In this document: positions 11,018-19,545 of the stretch, piece by piece
Layout of the letters: the number at the start of each line of letters is the position of its first letter
Numbering within the stretch: position 1 is the first letter of the stretch
Assembly (NCBI GenBank): GCA_025408405.1
Contig: JANYJE010000056.1
Span: forward strand, 34,671 to 98,670
Source: Nitrosomonadales bacterium
Lineage (GTDB): Bacteria; Pseudomonadota; Gammaproteobacteria; Burkholderiales; Gallionellaceae
Length of the DNA stretch: 64,000 nucleotides
Reading direction: 5' to 3'
The notes under the pieces: generated by a model
What the model was told of the DNA's origin: nothing
What the model saw: only the letters and a program-made list of their open reading frames with translations
Database searches by the model: none
Translations under genes and position numbers: made by a program

Positions 11018-12135
11018 GCGACTACCCTGTGATCAGCTGGAACGAGGCGGGGGCGGCGCGCAGCGCGCGCTGGCGCTCCGAGAGTGCCGTGCCGCCACCG
11101 AAACGCGTGCAGCTTGCGGATGACCGCATGACCGCCGATGAGGCCTTCAGGCTGGCCTGTGAAGGCACGGCGCTGCTGTGGCGCGGCGACTTCCACAATG
11201 CGCGCCAGCTGCTGCTGGCGCTGGCAAAGCGCGCCGGGCGCAAGCCGCGCAAGCTGGCCACCAACCCGCAGGAAGCTTTCAATTTGCACCGTCAGGCGCA
11301 AGGGCAGCGCGCGCGCGTCCTCGCCATGTTGCTGTTGCCGCTGAATGCCGACTACAGCGTGCCGCTGCGCCGCGCCCCAGATGTGCGCGAGGCTTGCGCG
11401 GAAGCGTACGGGCCTGGAGAGGAAGACTCGGTGGTTTCGCTGCGCGAGTTGCAGGGCCTGATAGGCGCGCACGAGTGGCGCAAGAAAGGTGTGGAAATTC
11501 CCGCACTCGGTGCGCGCATTCATCCGCACTACGGCGTGTTTTCCCCGGTGCGCGGCGAGTATGTTTCACTGGTGAACGCAGCACCGTTGCCCTCGAAAGA
11601 GCTGGCCTTCGACATTGGCACAGGCAGCGGCGTGATCGCCGCGGTACTCGCAAAGCGCGGCATCAAACGCATCGTCGCCACCGACCAGGACCCGCGCGCG
11701 CTGGCGTGCGCACGCGACAACATCGCGCGGCTCGACTTGGGGAAACAGGTGCAAGTGGCGCAGGCCGATCTTTTCCCCGAGGGGCGTGCACCGCTTATCG
11801 TGTGCAACCCCCCCTGGCTACCCGCTCGGCCCAGCTCGCCCATCGAGCATGCGATCTACGATCCGGACAGCCGCATGTTGCGCAGCTTCCTCAGTGGCCT
11901 GGCTGCGCACCTGACACCCAACGGGGAAGGCTGGCTGATCCTGTCCGACCTTGCCGAGCATCTCGGCCTGCGCTCGCGCGAGGAGCTGCTGGCGGCCATA
12001 GAGACTGCGGGCTTGAGAGTCGTTGGGCGCACCGACATACAGCCGCATCACCCCAAGAGTGCAGATGAAACCGACCCGCTGCATGCCGCGCGTGCGGCAG
12101 AGGTGACCTCGTTGTGGCGGCTGGCTGCGAAGTAA
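11014..12135 (+). CDS. Class I SAM-dependent methyltransferase (HemK/PrmC-like small domain)
   Basis: Predicted N5-glutamine-type or related methyltransferase, 373 residues, starting at GTG 11014 inside the stop of the previous gene. The SAM-binding motif DIGTGSGVIAAVLAKRG lies near residue 195, an acidic ribose-binding residue follows in ATDQDPRA, and the catalytic NPPW motif is at about residue 267. The N-terminal 150 residues have no motif I recognise and probably form the substrate-binding part. It is longer than PrmB or PrmC (about 280-310 residues). The substrate is not known. Confidence 0.82.
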   Translation: MSDYPVISWNEAGAARSARWRSESAVPPPKRVQLADDRMTADEAFRLACEGTALLWRGDFHNARQLLLALAKRAGRKPRKLATNPQEAFNLHRQAQGQRARVLAMLLLPLNADYSVPLRRAPDVREACAEAYGPGEEDSVVSLRELQGLIGAHEWRKKGVEIPALGARIHPHYGVFSPVRGEYVSLVNAAPLPSKELAFDIGTGSGVIAAVLAKRGIKRIVATDQDPRALACARDNIARLDLGKQVQVAQADLFPEGRAPLIVCNPPWLPARPSSPIEHAIYDPDSRMLRSFLSGLAAHLTPNGEGWLILSDLAEHLGLRSREELLAAIETAGLRVVGRTDIQPHHPKSADETDPLHAARAAEVTSLWRLAAK

Positions 12136-12237
12136 ATATTCAGCTCCGTGTTAGGCACCTGATTTGGAGTGCAGAGTTGAATTATGTATGGCATCTTTGA
12201 TAGTGCAAAGACGCCTTTCAGGAAATGGGTAGTAGTG

Positions 12238-12567
12238 CTACAGCTCGGTATATTTCTTCGCCGATCCCTTGGCCTTTTCGACCGGGTACTTCAAGCGGTT
12301 TTTTTCCATCTTCTCGCTGACGATCTGCTGAATATCCAGGTCGTAGTGCGCTGCAATCTGAAAGGCGAAAGCGAACACATCCGCCAGCTCTTCCTTGACT
12401 CGCGCCACATCGGCCTTCTCGGCCGGGCTCCACAGAAATACTTCCAGCAACTCGCTCGCCTCTACGCTCAAGGCAATCGCCAAGTCTTTGGGGTTGTGAA
12501 ATTGCGCCCAGTCGCGCTCGTCTCTGAATGCGTGCAATGCGTCGGTGATTTCTTTGATCTCGCTCAT
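12238..12567 (-). CDS. MazG-like nucleotide pyrophosphohydrolase
   Basis: All-alpha dNTP pyrophosphatase of 109 residues, probably a house-cleaning enzyme. It shows the metal-binding EASELLE (residues 36-42) and EELADVFAF motifs, and the family ending KNRLKYPVEKAKG. It stands alone on the minus strand with no close partner. The 102-base gap before it holds nothing I can support. Confidence 0.88.
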   Translation of the reverse strand: MSEIKEITDALHAFRDERDWAQFHNPKDLAIALSVEASELLEVFLWSPAEKADVARVKEELADVFAFAFQIAAHYDLDIQQIVSEKMEKNRLKYPVEKAKGSAKKYTEL

Positions 12568-12678
12568 TTATGCAGCCCATGAAGAATAATTACAGGCCGA
12601 GAATACGCATAGAAAATGGGCCTGTCGAGGGGCGGAAGGCGTGCAACGAAACCGGGACAACTGAAAAACGGCAATTCT

Positions 12679-12822
12679 CTAGCGAATGCTGCAATAGCGC
12701 AGTATGTCACCGAGTGCGACGACTGCCTCATGCACAGACTGGAATGCGCCAAGGAACTCTGACTCATCGTCATAAAGTCCGCGCCCTGTTGCCAGGTCTC
12801 TGGTAAGAAATACTTTCATCAT
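12679..12822 (-). CDS. Possible small protein of 47 residues
   Basis: An excellent ribosome site GAGGAG sits six bases before the ATG at 12822, followed by 47 codons (MMKVFLTRDLATGRG...). A longer frame opens upstream but has no ribosome site. The protein is mixed hydrophobic and acidic, without a signal peptide or membrane helix, and resembles nothing I know. It could be an orphan regulator or a chance reading frame; the ribosome site is the main support. Confidence 0.45.
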   Translation of the reverse strand: MMKVFLTRDLATGRGLYDDESEFLGAFQSVHEAVVALGDILRYCSIR

Positions 12823-12988
12823 GATCATCTCCTCGTTAATAGAGTTATCGACACTTGTGAGGAGGACTTTAGCAGGCTGATGGTCATCGGCATGGCCTAA
12901 TATGCGCATTCATTTTACAGCTTTGTTGCATTTTGAAATTAGCAAACGTTAATATACTATTGGCGGTTTGGTATTCAAGGAGCAAGCA

Positions 12989-13831
12989 ATGAAAGCCAGA
13001 TTCGACGTTTCAGTCCTGGATGCTTTGCGACACAAGCTGGATAATCACCCGATTTACACGGCAGTGCATAGCGTGGATGATCTACGCGTGTTTATGAGCC
13101 AGCATGTATTTTCGGTTTGGGATTTCATGTCGGTGGTGAAATACCTGCAGCAGGAGATCGCCCCGACTGCTTACCCGTGGAGTCCGCGCAGCCAGCCTTC
13201 GGTGCGCTATTTCATCAACCAGCTGGTATTGGAGGAGGAGTCGGATCTGGGATTGCCCGATGCGCAAGGCAATCCGACTTATGCCAGCCACTTCGAGCTG
13301 TACTGCGCTGCAATGCAGGAGATCGGTGCCGATCCGTCCGTGGTGCTGGCGTTCGTGGCCAAGGCCTCCAGCGAGGGAATGGTACCGGCTTTTGCGATGA
13401 ATATTGCGCCTGCGGCCGCGCTGCAGTTCATGAAGTCCACCTTTGGTTTCCTGGATAGCGGCAAGCCGCATGTGGTTGCCGCTGCCTTTGCCCTGGGGCG
13501 CGAGCATATTATCCCCGGCATGTTCCGCGCGTTGCTGCGGCGCATGGGCATCACCGAACAGGATGCGCCCACGTTCCATTACTACCTGAATCGGCACATC
13601 CATCTGGATGCCGATTTTCATGGCCCCATCTCGCTGCAGTTGCTGGATGAACTGTGTGGAGGCGAGGCCGCCAGGCTGAAAGAAGCCGCGGCTGCCGCCA
13701 CTGCTGCGATCGAGGCGCGCATACTGTTCTGGGATGGCATTCTTGCCGCACTCAATGGGAAAAATGAACAGCCCACTACGCTTGCATGCCGGCACAAAGA
13801 AGCGGTGCAATTGGTAGAATCCGTTAACTAG
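12989..13831 (+). CDS. DUF3050-like, haem-oxygenase-fold protein
   Basis: Predicted all-alpha protein of 280 residues starting at ATG 12989 behind AAGGAG. The pattern HPIYTAVHSVDDLRVFMSQH, with WDFMSVVKYLQQ next to it, and later LGREHIIPGMFRALL and HIHLDADFHGP are typical of the DUF3050 family, which is related in fold to haem oxygenase and PqqC. Conserved histidines (H49-type in VFMSQHVFSVWDF, and HIHLD) could bind metal or haem. It begins a tight three-gene unit with the YbiB-like and Rieske genes. Function unknown. Confidence 0.78.
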   Translation: MKARFDVSVLDALRHKLDNHPIYTAVHSVDDLRVFMSQHVFSVWDFMSVVKYLQQEIAPTAYPWSPRSQPSVRYFINQLVLEEESDLGLPDAQGNPTYASHFELYCAAMQEIGADPSVVLAFVAKASSEGMVPAFAMNIAPAAALQFMKSTFGFLDSGKPHVVAAAFALGREHIIPGMFRALLRRMGITEQDAPTFHYYLNRHIHLDADFHGPISLQLLDELCGGEAARLKEAAAAATAAIEARILFWDGILAALNGKNEQPTTLACRHKEAVQLVESVN

Positions 13832-13856
13832 AGAACACCACGTCAGGAGTTGCTTC

Positions 13857-14969
13857 ATGAATACCCCACTGCCATCCGATCCAAAACTATTGATGCGCTC
13901 CATTATTCAGCGCATTGCCACCGGCCCGGATTTATCCAAGGACATCAGCCGTGAGGAAGCGTACCTGGGAACCAAGGCCATTATCGAGCGCCACATTGAT
14001 CCGGTGCAGGTCGCCATTTTCTTTATCGCGCTACGCATGAAGCGCGAGACGATGGATGAAAATCGTGGCGCCCTGGATGCCGTGCTGGAAACTACCAGGC
14101 GTGTTACAGCAGCGGTGGATGAGGTGGTGGATATCGCCGACCCTTACGATGGCTACAATCGTTGCCTGCCTGCTGCGCCATTTTTGGGGCCGTTGCTGGC
14201 CGAGCTGGGTGTGCATGTGGTGAGCCACGGACTGGATCGCGTCGGGCCCAAGTATGGCGTGACAGCGCGTCATGTATTGGCGGCTGCGGGTGTTGCGGTA
14301 GACCTGGCACCAGAGCAGGCGGCAGCGCGGCTGTCCGACAAGAGCATCGGCTGGAGCTATATCGATCAGGCGCAGTCCAACCCGGGGATGCACGATCTGG
14401 TGCCGTTGCGCGCGCAGATGATCAAACGCCAGGTGCTGACCATGGTGGAGGTGATTTCCAAACCCATTGCCGGGCGCAAGAAGACCCATTTCATTACCGG
14501 CTTCGTGCATAAGCCCTATCCGCCTATCTATACGGATATGGCGCGCGTGGCGGGATTCGACACGGCCTGCATTATTCGCGGCGTGGAAGGTGGCGTGATT
14601 CCATCCTTGCGCCAGTCCGGAAGATATTTCCATTACCACGACATGGGTGCCGAGATCGAAGCGTCTATCGAACCCGCAGAATTGGGAATCACGCAGGAGG
14701 TGCGTGCCGTGCCGCTGCCCGGCTCGGTCGTCACTGCCGAGGGCGAGGATGAAATCGTCGCTGCCATCGATATACCCGCGACTGCCCGCGCTGCTGCCGA
14801 GGCCGGCATGCTGGCACTGCAGGGTGGCCAGGGGGCATTCTATGACTCGCTGGTATTGAGCGGAGCCATCGTGCTGCACCACGTCGGCAAAGCCAGGAAT
14901 CTGGCTGACGCTGCCAGCCAGATTCGCGCGGTGCTGAATTCGGGCAAGGCTGCTAAACGGGTGCGCTGA
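13857..14969 (+). CDS. ybiB: YbiB-type TrpD2 family protein (anthranilate phosphoribosyltransferase-like)
   Basis: Protein of 370 residues with the phosphoribosyltransferase fold of TrpD but, as known for E. coli YbiB, members of this branch bind nucleic acid rather than make tryptophan precursors. It has DIADPYDGYNRCLPAAPF, where TrpD has its glycine-rich PRPP loop, and VSHGLDRVGPKYGVTARHV further on. The Rieske gene overlaps its stop by four bases. No trp genes are near, which fits a role other than tryptophan synthesis. Confidence 0.82.
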   Translation: MNTPLPSDPKLLMRSIIQRIATGPDLSKDISREEAYLGTKAIIERHIDPVQVAIFFIALRMKRETMDENRGALDAVLETTRRVTAAVDEVVDIADPYDGYNRCLPAAPFLGPLLAELGVHVVSHGLDRVGPKYGVTARHVLAAAGVAVDLAPEQAAARLSDKSIGWSYIDQAQSNPGMHDLVPLRAQMIKRQVLTMVEVISKPIAGRKKTHFITGFVHKPYPPIYTDMARVAGFDTACIIRGVEGGVIPSLRQSGRYFHYHDMGAEIEASIEPAELGITQEVRAVPLPGSVVTAEGEDEIVAAIDIPATARAAAEAGMLALQGGQGAFYDSLVLSGAIVLHHVGKARNLADAASQIRAVLNSGKAAKRVR

Positions 14970-15277
14970 TGAGCGATTACATTGCTGTAGCTGCTGCAGA
15001 TGAACTTAAACCCGCGCAAATGAAACGCGTGGTGGTGGCTGGCAAGCGCCTGCTGTTATGCAACTCGGCAGGCACTTTGTATTGTGTGGATGAGATGTGC
15101 AGCCACGAGGATTATTCCCTGTATCTGGGCTGCATCAAGGATGGCCAGATCAAGTGTTCGCTGCACGGCAGTTATTTCGATCTGGTCACGGGTGTGCCCA
15201 CCTGTGAACCCGCAGATCAGCCCATCCGCACTTATCCGTTGAAGGTGGAAGCGGGACAGGTTTGGGTCAAGGCCTGA
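14969..15277 (+). CDS. Rieske [2Fe-2S] ferredoxin
   Basis: Soluble Rieske protein of 102 residues with the ligand pairs CSHEDYSL (residues 44-51) and CSLHGSYF (about 62-69). It resembles ferredoxin subunits of aromatic dioxygenases and NirD, yet no oxygenase or nitrite reductase is adjacent. It is coupled to ybiB by a TGATG overlap. Electron partner unknown. The 97-base gap to narL contains CCACAGAG...CTCTGTGG, a possible weak hairpin between the convergent genes. Confidence 0.88.
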   Translation: MSDYIAVAAADELKPAQMKRVVVAGKRLLLCNSAGTLYCVDEMCSHEDYSLYLGCIKDGQIKCSLHGSYFDLVTGVPTCEPADQPIRTYPLKVEAGQVWVKA

Positions 15278-15374
15278 TGGGTGCGTCGCTGCGCTCCATC
15301 CTGCTTGACTGCATTTAAAGACTGAACCACAGAGACTTGGGCCGCATGGCGAATTATAGATGTGTGCTCTGTGG

Positions 15375-16040
15375 CTAAATTGATGGCCAGGTTTTCTTCG
15401 TTTTTTCCACCGCCCACACCGCAGCTTCCACGCGTGATTTCAGGTTGAGTTTTTTCAGCAGGTGTTTGACGTGCACCTTGACGGTGCCTTCGGTAATGCC
15501 GAGTTCGTGCGCGATGAGCTTGTTGCTTTTACCGGCAGAGATGTGTTCCAGAACCTTGCTTTCCTGTTCGGTCAGGCCGGCTTCGGCGCTGTTTTTTGGG
15601 CGGCTTTCCTGCTGCAGCGAGTGGGCCAGCAGCCAGGTGAGACGGTCGCTCAGCGCCATGCGTCCCAGGCTTGCAGAGCGGATGCTGGCGAGCAGGTCTT
15701 CCGGCTCCATGTCTTTCAGCAGGTAGCCGTCGGCACCCGCACGCAGTGCCGCGACGAGATCATCAGCGCTGTCGGACACAGTCAGCATGATGACGCGCGA
15801 GTCGAGGTCGGCGGCCTTGATGGCTTTGAGCACATCAAGGCCGTTTATGTCCTTCATGTTGAGATCCAGCAGGATCATGTCAGGGGTCAGGGAGAGTGAG
15901 CGCGCTATGCCTTCCCTGCCGCCGGAGGCCTCCCCCACAATTTCAAATTCATTTGCGGTTTGAATAAGCTGGATCAGCCCTTTGCGAAACAGGGGGTGGT
16001 CGTCGATGATCAGTATGGTTTGGTGAGCGTCTTTGTTCAT
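15375..16040 (-). CDS. narL: Nitrate/nitrite response regulator NarL
   Basis: Response regulator of 221 residues. The receiver domain has the acidic pair IIDDHP (residues 11-16), the phosphoryl-accepting aspartate in LLDLNMKD (D59) and K108-type LLKDM. The C-terminal LuxR/NarL helix-turn-helix (LGITEGTVKVHVKHLLKKL) spans about residues 150-215. Its start overlaps the narX stop by four bases. It probably binds the 7-2-7 site at 18098-18113 and controls narK1K2GHJI. Confidence 0.93.
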   Translation of the reverse strand: MNKDAHQTILIIDDHPLFRKGLIQLIQTANEFEIVGEASGGREGIARSLSLTPDMILLDLNMKDINGLDVLKAIKAADLDSRVIMLTVSDSADDLVAALRAGADGYLLKDMEPEDLLASIRSASLGRMALSDRLTWLLAHSLQQESRPKNSAEAGLTEQESKVLEHISAGKSNKLIAHELGITEGTVKVHVKHLLKKLNLKSRVEAAVWAVEKTKKTWPSI

Positions 16041-17953
16041 GTTGCGGCTGCTGGTAGTGGTGGGATGATACGTGCTACAGGGCGGAACAGCAGTGCGATG
16101 CGGGCACCACCTACTGCACGGGTTTGCGCTTGGAGTGTGCCGTGCAGGGTACGCGCACGTTCCTGCATGATAGCTATGCCGTAGTGATGCGCTTCCGGAG
16201 ATTCCTGTGCGAGCCCAATGCCATCATCTTCGATGGCGACCGAGATCATGCCATCAGCGGCTTGCTCGATGACAACCCAGGCATGGTGCGCATGGGCGTG
16301 GTGTATGACATTGGCCAGCGCTTCGCGCACGATTTGCATGACGTGTATTTCTTCGTTGGAAGATAATCCGCTTTCTGCCAGCCTGGACTCGACAGTGATG
16401 ACGATGCCGGAGCGCTGGGAAAATTCCTGTGCCGTTTTTTCCAGGGTAGGCACCAGCCCGTCGCCTTCTATTTTCAGGCGGAAAGTGGTGAGCAGCTCTC
16501 TGAGTTCACGGTAGGCACCATTCAGTCCTTCGCGCAATTCGGCCAACACCTTGCCGGCATCATCGGCATGTTCGCGTTTGGCCAGTATGCTTTGCAGGCG
16601 GCTGACCTGAATTTTCATATAGGACAGGGATTGCGCGAGCGAGTCGTGCAGCTCGCGCGCGATCACGCCACGCTCTTCAAACAGTGACAGGCGGCGGTTC
16701 TGTTCGGCGCGGTGCGCAGTTCCGATGGCAATGCCGATATGCCGGCTCAACGCCTCCAGCAGCTGAGTTTGCCATTCTTGCAGCGGTTTTCCAGAAGGTA
16801 CTTCCAGTTGCATGACGCCATATTGTCTTTCCATATCGCGCAGGGGGATCGTCACCAGCTGTTTATTTCCATGTTCGCCCAGCTGGCGGATATGCAGTGT
16901 TTTTCCCTGCAGGCATTCGCCGCAATTGCTGAGCATGCACACTGCAACATCGTCCTGCTCTGGCTTGAGCGTAGAAGCCAGCACCAGTGCGGAATCGCTA
17001 TTGTTATTTACCAGACAGGTCAGGCCATGACCGATGCCAAGGACGTTCTCAAGGTCGCGGAGCAATACCAGGTAAGTATTCTGCGCAATCGGTGCGTCGT
17101 AGAGGCGGGATATGGATTGATAAAGCAGTTCCAGTGAGCGGTTGCTGCGTTCCAAATCGGCCGTTTTTTCGGCAACTCGTGCCTCCAGATTTTTGTAGAG
17201 CTTGGACAGGTCTTCGGCCATGGCATTGAAAGCATCGCCCAGGCGGCCCAATTCGTCTTCACCGGTGTGCTGCGCGCGCACAGAAAAATCCCCCTTGCCC
17301 GCGCTTGCTGCGCAGGTGAGCAGATCGCGCAACGGTAGCAATACGTCCGAGTAAATCACGTAGATGGTAAACAAAACCACCCCCAAGGTAATGTAAAGCG
17401 AGATGCTAAGAAGGGTGGTGAGCAGGGTGATGCGGTTCTCGGCTTGTTGTGCCAGCAGCTTGACCAAGTTGTCGACCTTCGCCACAAAGCTGCTGATGTT
17501 GCTCAACAGTAGCAGATCCTGTTGCGCAGTTTGTTGCTGTGGTGAAAGGCGGCCGCGCGCAACCAGCTCAGTGAGCTGGGGTTTGAGCTGGTTTTTCCAT
17601 TCTCCTGCAATGTCGCGGTAATCGTTGTCTGAGGCATTGCCGGAGCGTGAGGCGGTGATCGAGAGCAGGTGCGCGCTCTGCAGGCTGCGCTCGAAAATGG
17701 TAATCGTATTCTCGACCGCATCCCAGCTCTCTGGCGTGCCTTGCCGTTGTGCGACCAGGATCAAGCTGGCCATGCGGTAACTCTGCATGCGCAACGCGCC
17801 GGCTTCATCAATCGTGGCTGCGCTGCCCTGGGTCATGCCGGCAATGATGATGGAGCTGGCCATGCCGATAATGCCCAGCAGGGTAATCGCTGCCATGGCT
17901 ATGCCGATGCGCAACAGCAGGGAGCGCTCGGAAAGTTTATACAGAATTTGCAT
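16037..17953 (-). CDS. narX: Nitrate/nitrite sensor histidine kinase NarX
   Basis: Membrane sensor of 638 residues. Transmembrane helix 1 (about 15-40) is followed by the nitrate-binding P-box, recognisable as IDEAGALRMQSYRMAS, then a four-helix periplasmic domain, a second helix (about 165-190), a HAMP domain and the family's central cysteine cluster CMLSNCGEC. The HisKA_3 dimerisation helix carries the phosphorylated histidine H436 in ARELHDSLAQS, with a HATPase domain at the C-terminus. It is in an operon with narL and divergent from the nar structural genes. Confidence 0.95.
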   Translation of the reverse strand: MQILYKLSERSLLLRIGIAMAAITLLGIIGMASSIIIAGMTQGSAATIDEAGALRMQSYRMASLILVAQRQGTPESWDAVENTITIFERSLQSAHLLSITASRSGNASDNDYRDIAGEWKNQLKPQLTELVARGRLSPQQQTAQQDLLLLSNISSFVAKVDNLVKLLAQQAENRITLLTTLLSISLYITLGVVLFTIYVIYSDVLLPLRDLLTCAASAGKGDFSVRAQHTGEDELGRLGDAFNAMAEDLSKLYKNLEARVAEKTADLERSNRSLELLYQSISRLYDAPIAQNTYLVLLRDLENVLGIGHGLTCLVNNNSDSALVLASTLKPEQDDVAVCMLSNCGECLQGKTLHIRQLGEHGNKQLVTIPLRDMERQYGVMQLEVPSGKPLQEWQTQLLEALSRHIGIAIGTAHRAEQNRRLSLFEERGVIARELHDSLAQSLSYMKIQVSRLQSILAKREHADDAGKVLAELREGLNGAYRELRELLTTFRLKIEGDGLVPTLEKTAQEFSQRSGIVITVESRLAESGLSSNEEIHVMQIVREALANVIHHAHAHHAWVVIEQAADGMISVAIEDDGIGLAQESPEAHHYGIAIMQERARTLHGTLQAQTRAVGGARIALLFRPVARIIPPLPAAAT

Positions 17954-18097
17954 GGTGTTATCGCCTTAGCAGGAGTCGCTCGGTTAACCGCAAACTAAAA
18001 AGCAGAGGAATTACCCCCAAAGAAGTTTTAAGCATGACATGAATGCGTGGTAGTTGTAAAAGTTAAATATTGCCAATGAGTTAGCTTGTCATCCGCA

Positions 18098-18113
18098 TAC
18101 CACTTTGGTGGTA
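18098..18113. promoter_or_regulatory. Probable NarL 7-2-7 operator
   Basis: TACCACT-TT-GGTGGTA matches the NarL heptamer pair TACYNMT-N2-AKNRGTA at 13 of the 14 heptamer positions. It lies in the 271-base divergent region between narX and narK1, about 110 bases before the narK1 start. Established knowledge: phosphorylated NarL binds such inverted heptamers. No convincing FNR box was found in this interval. Confidence 0.68.
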
Positions 18114-18148
18114 TTTGTAGTTTTTTACTCGGGTTAATCCTGTCTGGC

Positions 18149-18165
18149 GCTACTAAATTAGTAGC
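18149..18165. promoter_or_regulatory. Perfect inverted repeat before narK1
   Basis: GCTACTAA-A-TTAGTAGC is a 17-base inverted repeat with a one-base centre, about 60 bases before the narK1 start. TACTAAA is close to a NarL heptamer but the two arms are too near for the 7-2-7 arrangement, so it may bind another regulator, or overlap the promoter. Confidence 0.45.
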
Positions 18166-18224
18166 ACTACACTGCGGCCAGATTCAATGAGCAATGTACA
18201 TCAATGCTGACTGGGGAGTAAAAA

Positions 18225-19487
18225 TTGGCCTCACAAAAATATAAAGCTTGGTCTGTGGTGAGTGCGAGCACGATCGCCTTCACGGTGTGTTTCATGATCT
18301 GGATGATGTTTGCCGTAATCGGCATCCCGATCAAAAAAATGCTGAATCTCAATGAAACACAGTTTGGGCTGCTGATCGCGATGCCGGTGCTTACCGGCTC
18401 ATTGATCCGATTGCCGCTAGGCATGTGGACAGACAAATTGGGCGGGCGCATTGTATTTTTTGTGTTGATGTTGTCTACCGTGATTCCGATCTGGATGATT
18501 TCCCGGGCGACCGAGTACTGGCACTTCCTCTTTACCAGCCTGTTCGTCGGCATCGCAGGCGGCTCGTTTACCGTGGGTATCGCCTACTGCGCGCGCTGGT
18601 TCCCCAAAGAGCGCCAGGGCTTGGCGATGGGCATTTTTGGCGCAGGCAACACCGGCGCAGCAATCACCAAGCTGGTGGCGCCCACCATCGTGCTGGCCTA
18701 TGGCTGGGCCATGGTGCCACAGGCCTATGCCGCCCTCATGCTGACCACCGCTGTGCTGTTCTGGCTGTTTACCTACTCCGATGCCACACACATTGCCGGT
18801 GCACAGATCACAGTCCGGGAGCAGCTGATGGCGTTGAAAGATCCCAAGGTGTGGCGCTATAGCCAATACTATTCCATCGTGTTCGGCGGTTATGTCGCGC
18901 TGGCTCTGTGGATGACCAAATACTATGTGAGCGAATACGGCTTCGACCTCAAGACTGCCGCCATGCTGGCGGCGGCATTCAGCATACCCGGTGGCATGCT
19001 GCGTGCGGTAGGTGGTTATTTTTCTGACAAGTTTGGTGCGCATACCATCACTTGGTGGGTGCTGTGGATTTCTCTGGTGTGCCTGTTCTTCCTGTCCTAT
19101 CCACAGACAGATTTCACCATCCAGACCGTGAGTGGCCCATCAACTTTCCATGTGGGTCTTGGCCCCACCATGTTTACCATCATCATGTTCACCATGGGCA
19201 TCGCCTTCGCGATTGGCAAGGCATCGGTGTTTAAATACATCGCAGACGACTACCCCCAGAACATCGGTGTGATTTCCGGTGTGGTCGGTCTGGCTGGCGG
19301 CATGGGTGGATTCCTGATGCCCATCATGTTCGGCGCGCTGGTGGATCTGACCGGCATCCGCTCATCCGCATTCATGCTGATGTTCGGAGTGGTGTGGGTG
19401 TCGCTAATGTGGATGTACTTCACCGAGGTGCGGCCACTCGATATGTTGCGCATGAAAAAACACCGCCCTGTAGACACGATGGAATAA
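18225..19487 (+). CDS. narK: Nitrate transporter NarK1 (NarK/NasA, short type)
   Basis: MFS carrier of 420 residues and 12 helices. It contains the nitrate signature GIFGAGNTGAAITK in helix 5 and a second, less strict one near VISGVVGLAGGMGG in helix 11. Length and sequence suit the type I, proton-coupled nitrate importer. The start is a TTG at 18225 six bases behind a strong GGGGAG ribosome site; no ATG is better placed. It leads the narK1-narK2-narGHJI operon and would start nitrate uptake before nitrite accumulates. Confidence 0.93.
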   Translation: MASQKYKAWSVVSASTIAFTVCFMIWMMFAVIGIPIKKMLNLNETQFGLLIAMPVLTGSLIRLPLGMWTDKLGGRIVFFVLMLSTVIPIWMISRATEYWHFLFTSLFVGIAGGSFTVGIAYCARWFPKERQGLAMGIFGAGNTGAAITKLVAPTIVLAYGWAMVPQAYAALMLTTAVLFWLFTYSDATHIAGAQITVREQLMALKDPKVWRYSQYYSIVFGGYVALALWMTKYYVSEYGFDLKTAAMLAAAFSIPGGMLRAVGGYFSDKFGAHTITWWVLWISLVCLFFLSYPQTDFTIQTVSGPSTFHVGLGPTMFTIIMFTMGIAFAIGKASVFKYIADDYPQNIGVISGVVGLAGGMGGFLMPIMFGALVDLTGIRSSAFMLMFGVVWVSLMWMYFTEVRPLDMLRMKKHRPVDTME

Positions 19488-19545
19488 GCACGGGTGTAAC
19501 AGCTCACACAGTAATGGCGTCGCATAACTTCAGGAGAGCATGGCT

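Noticed and set aside
12184..12582. A plus-strand 132-residue frame
   Set aside because: It covers the MazG-like gene on the other strand, which has conserved metal-binding motifs.
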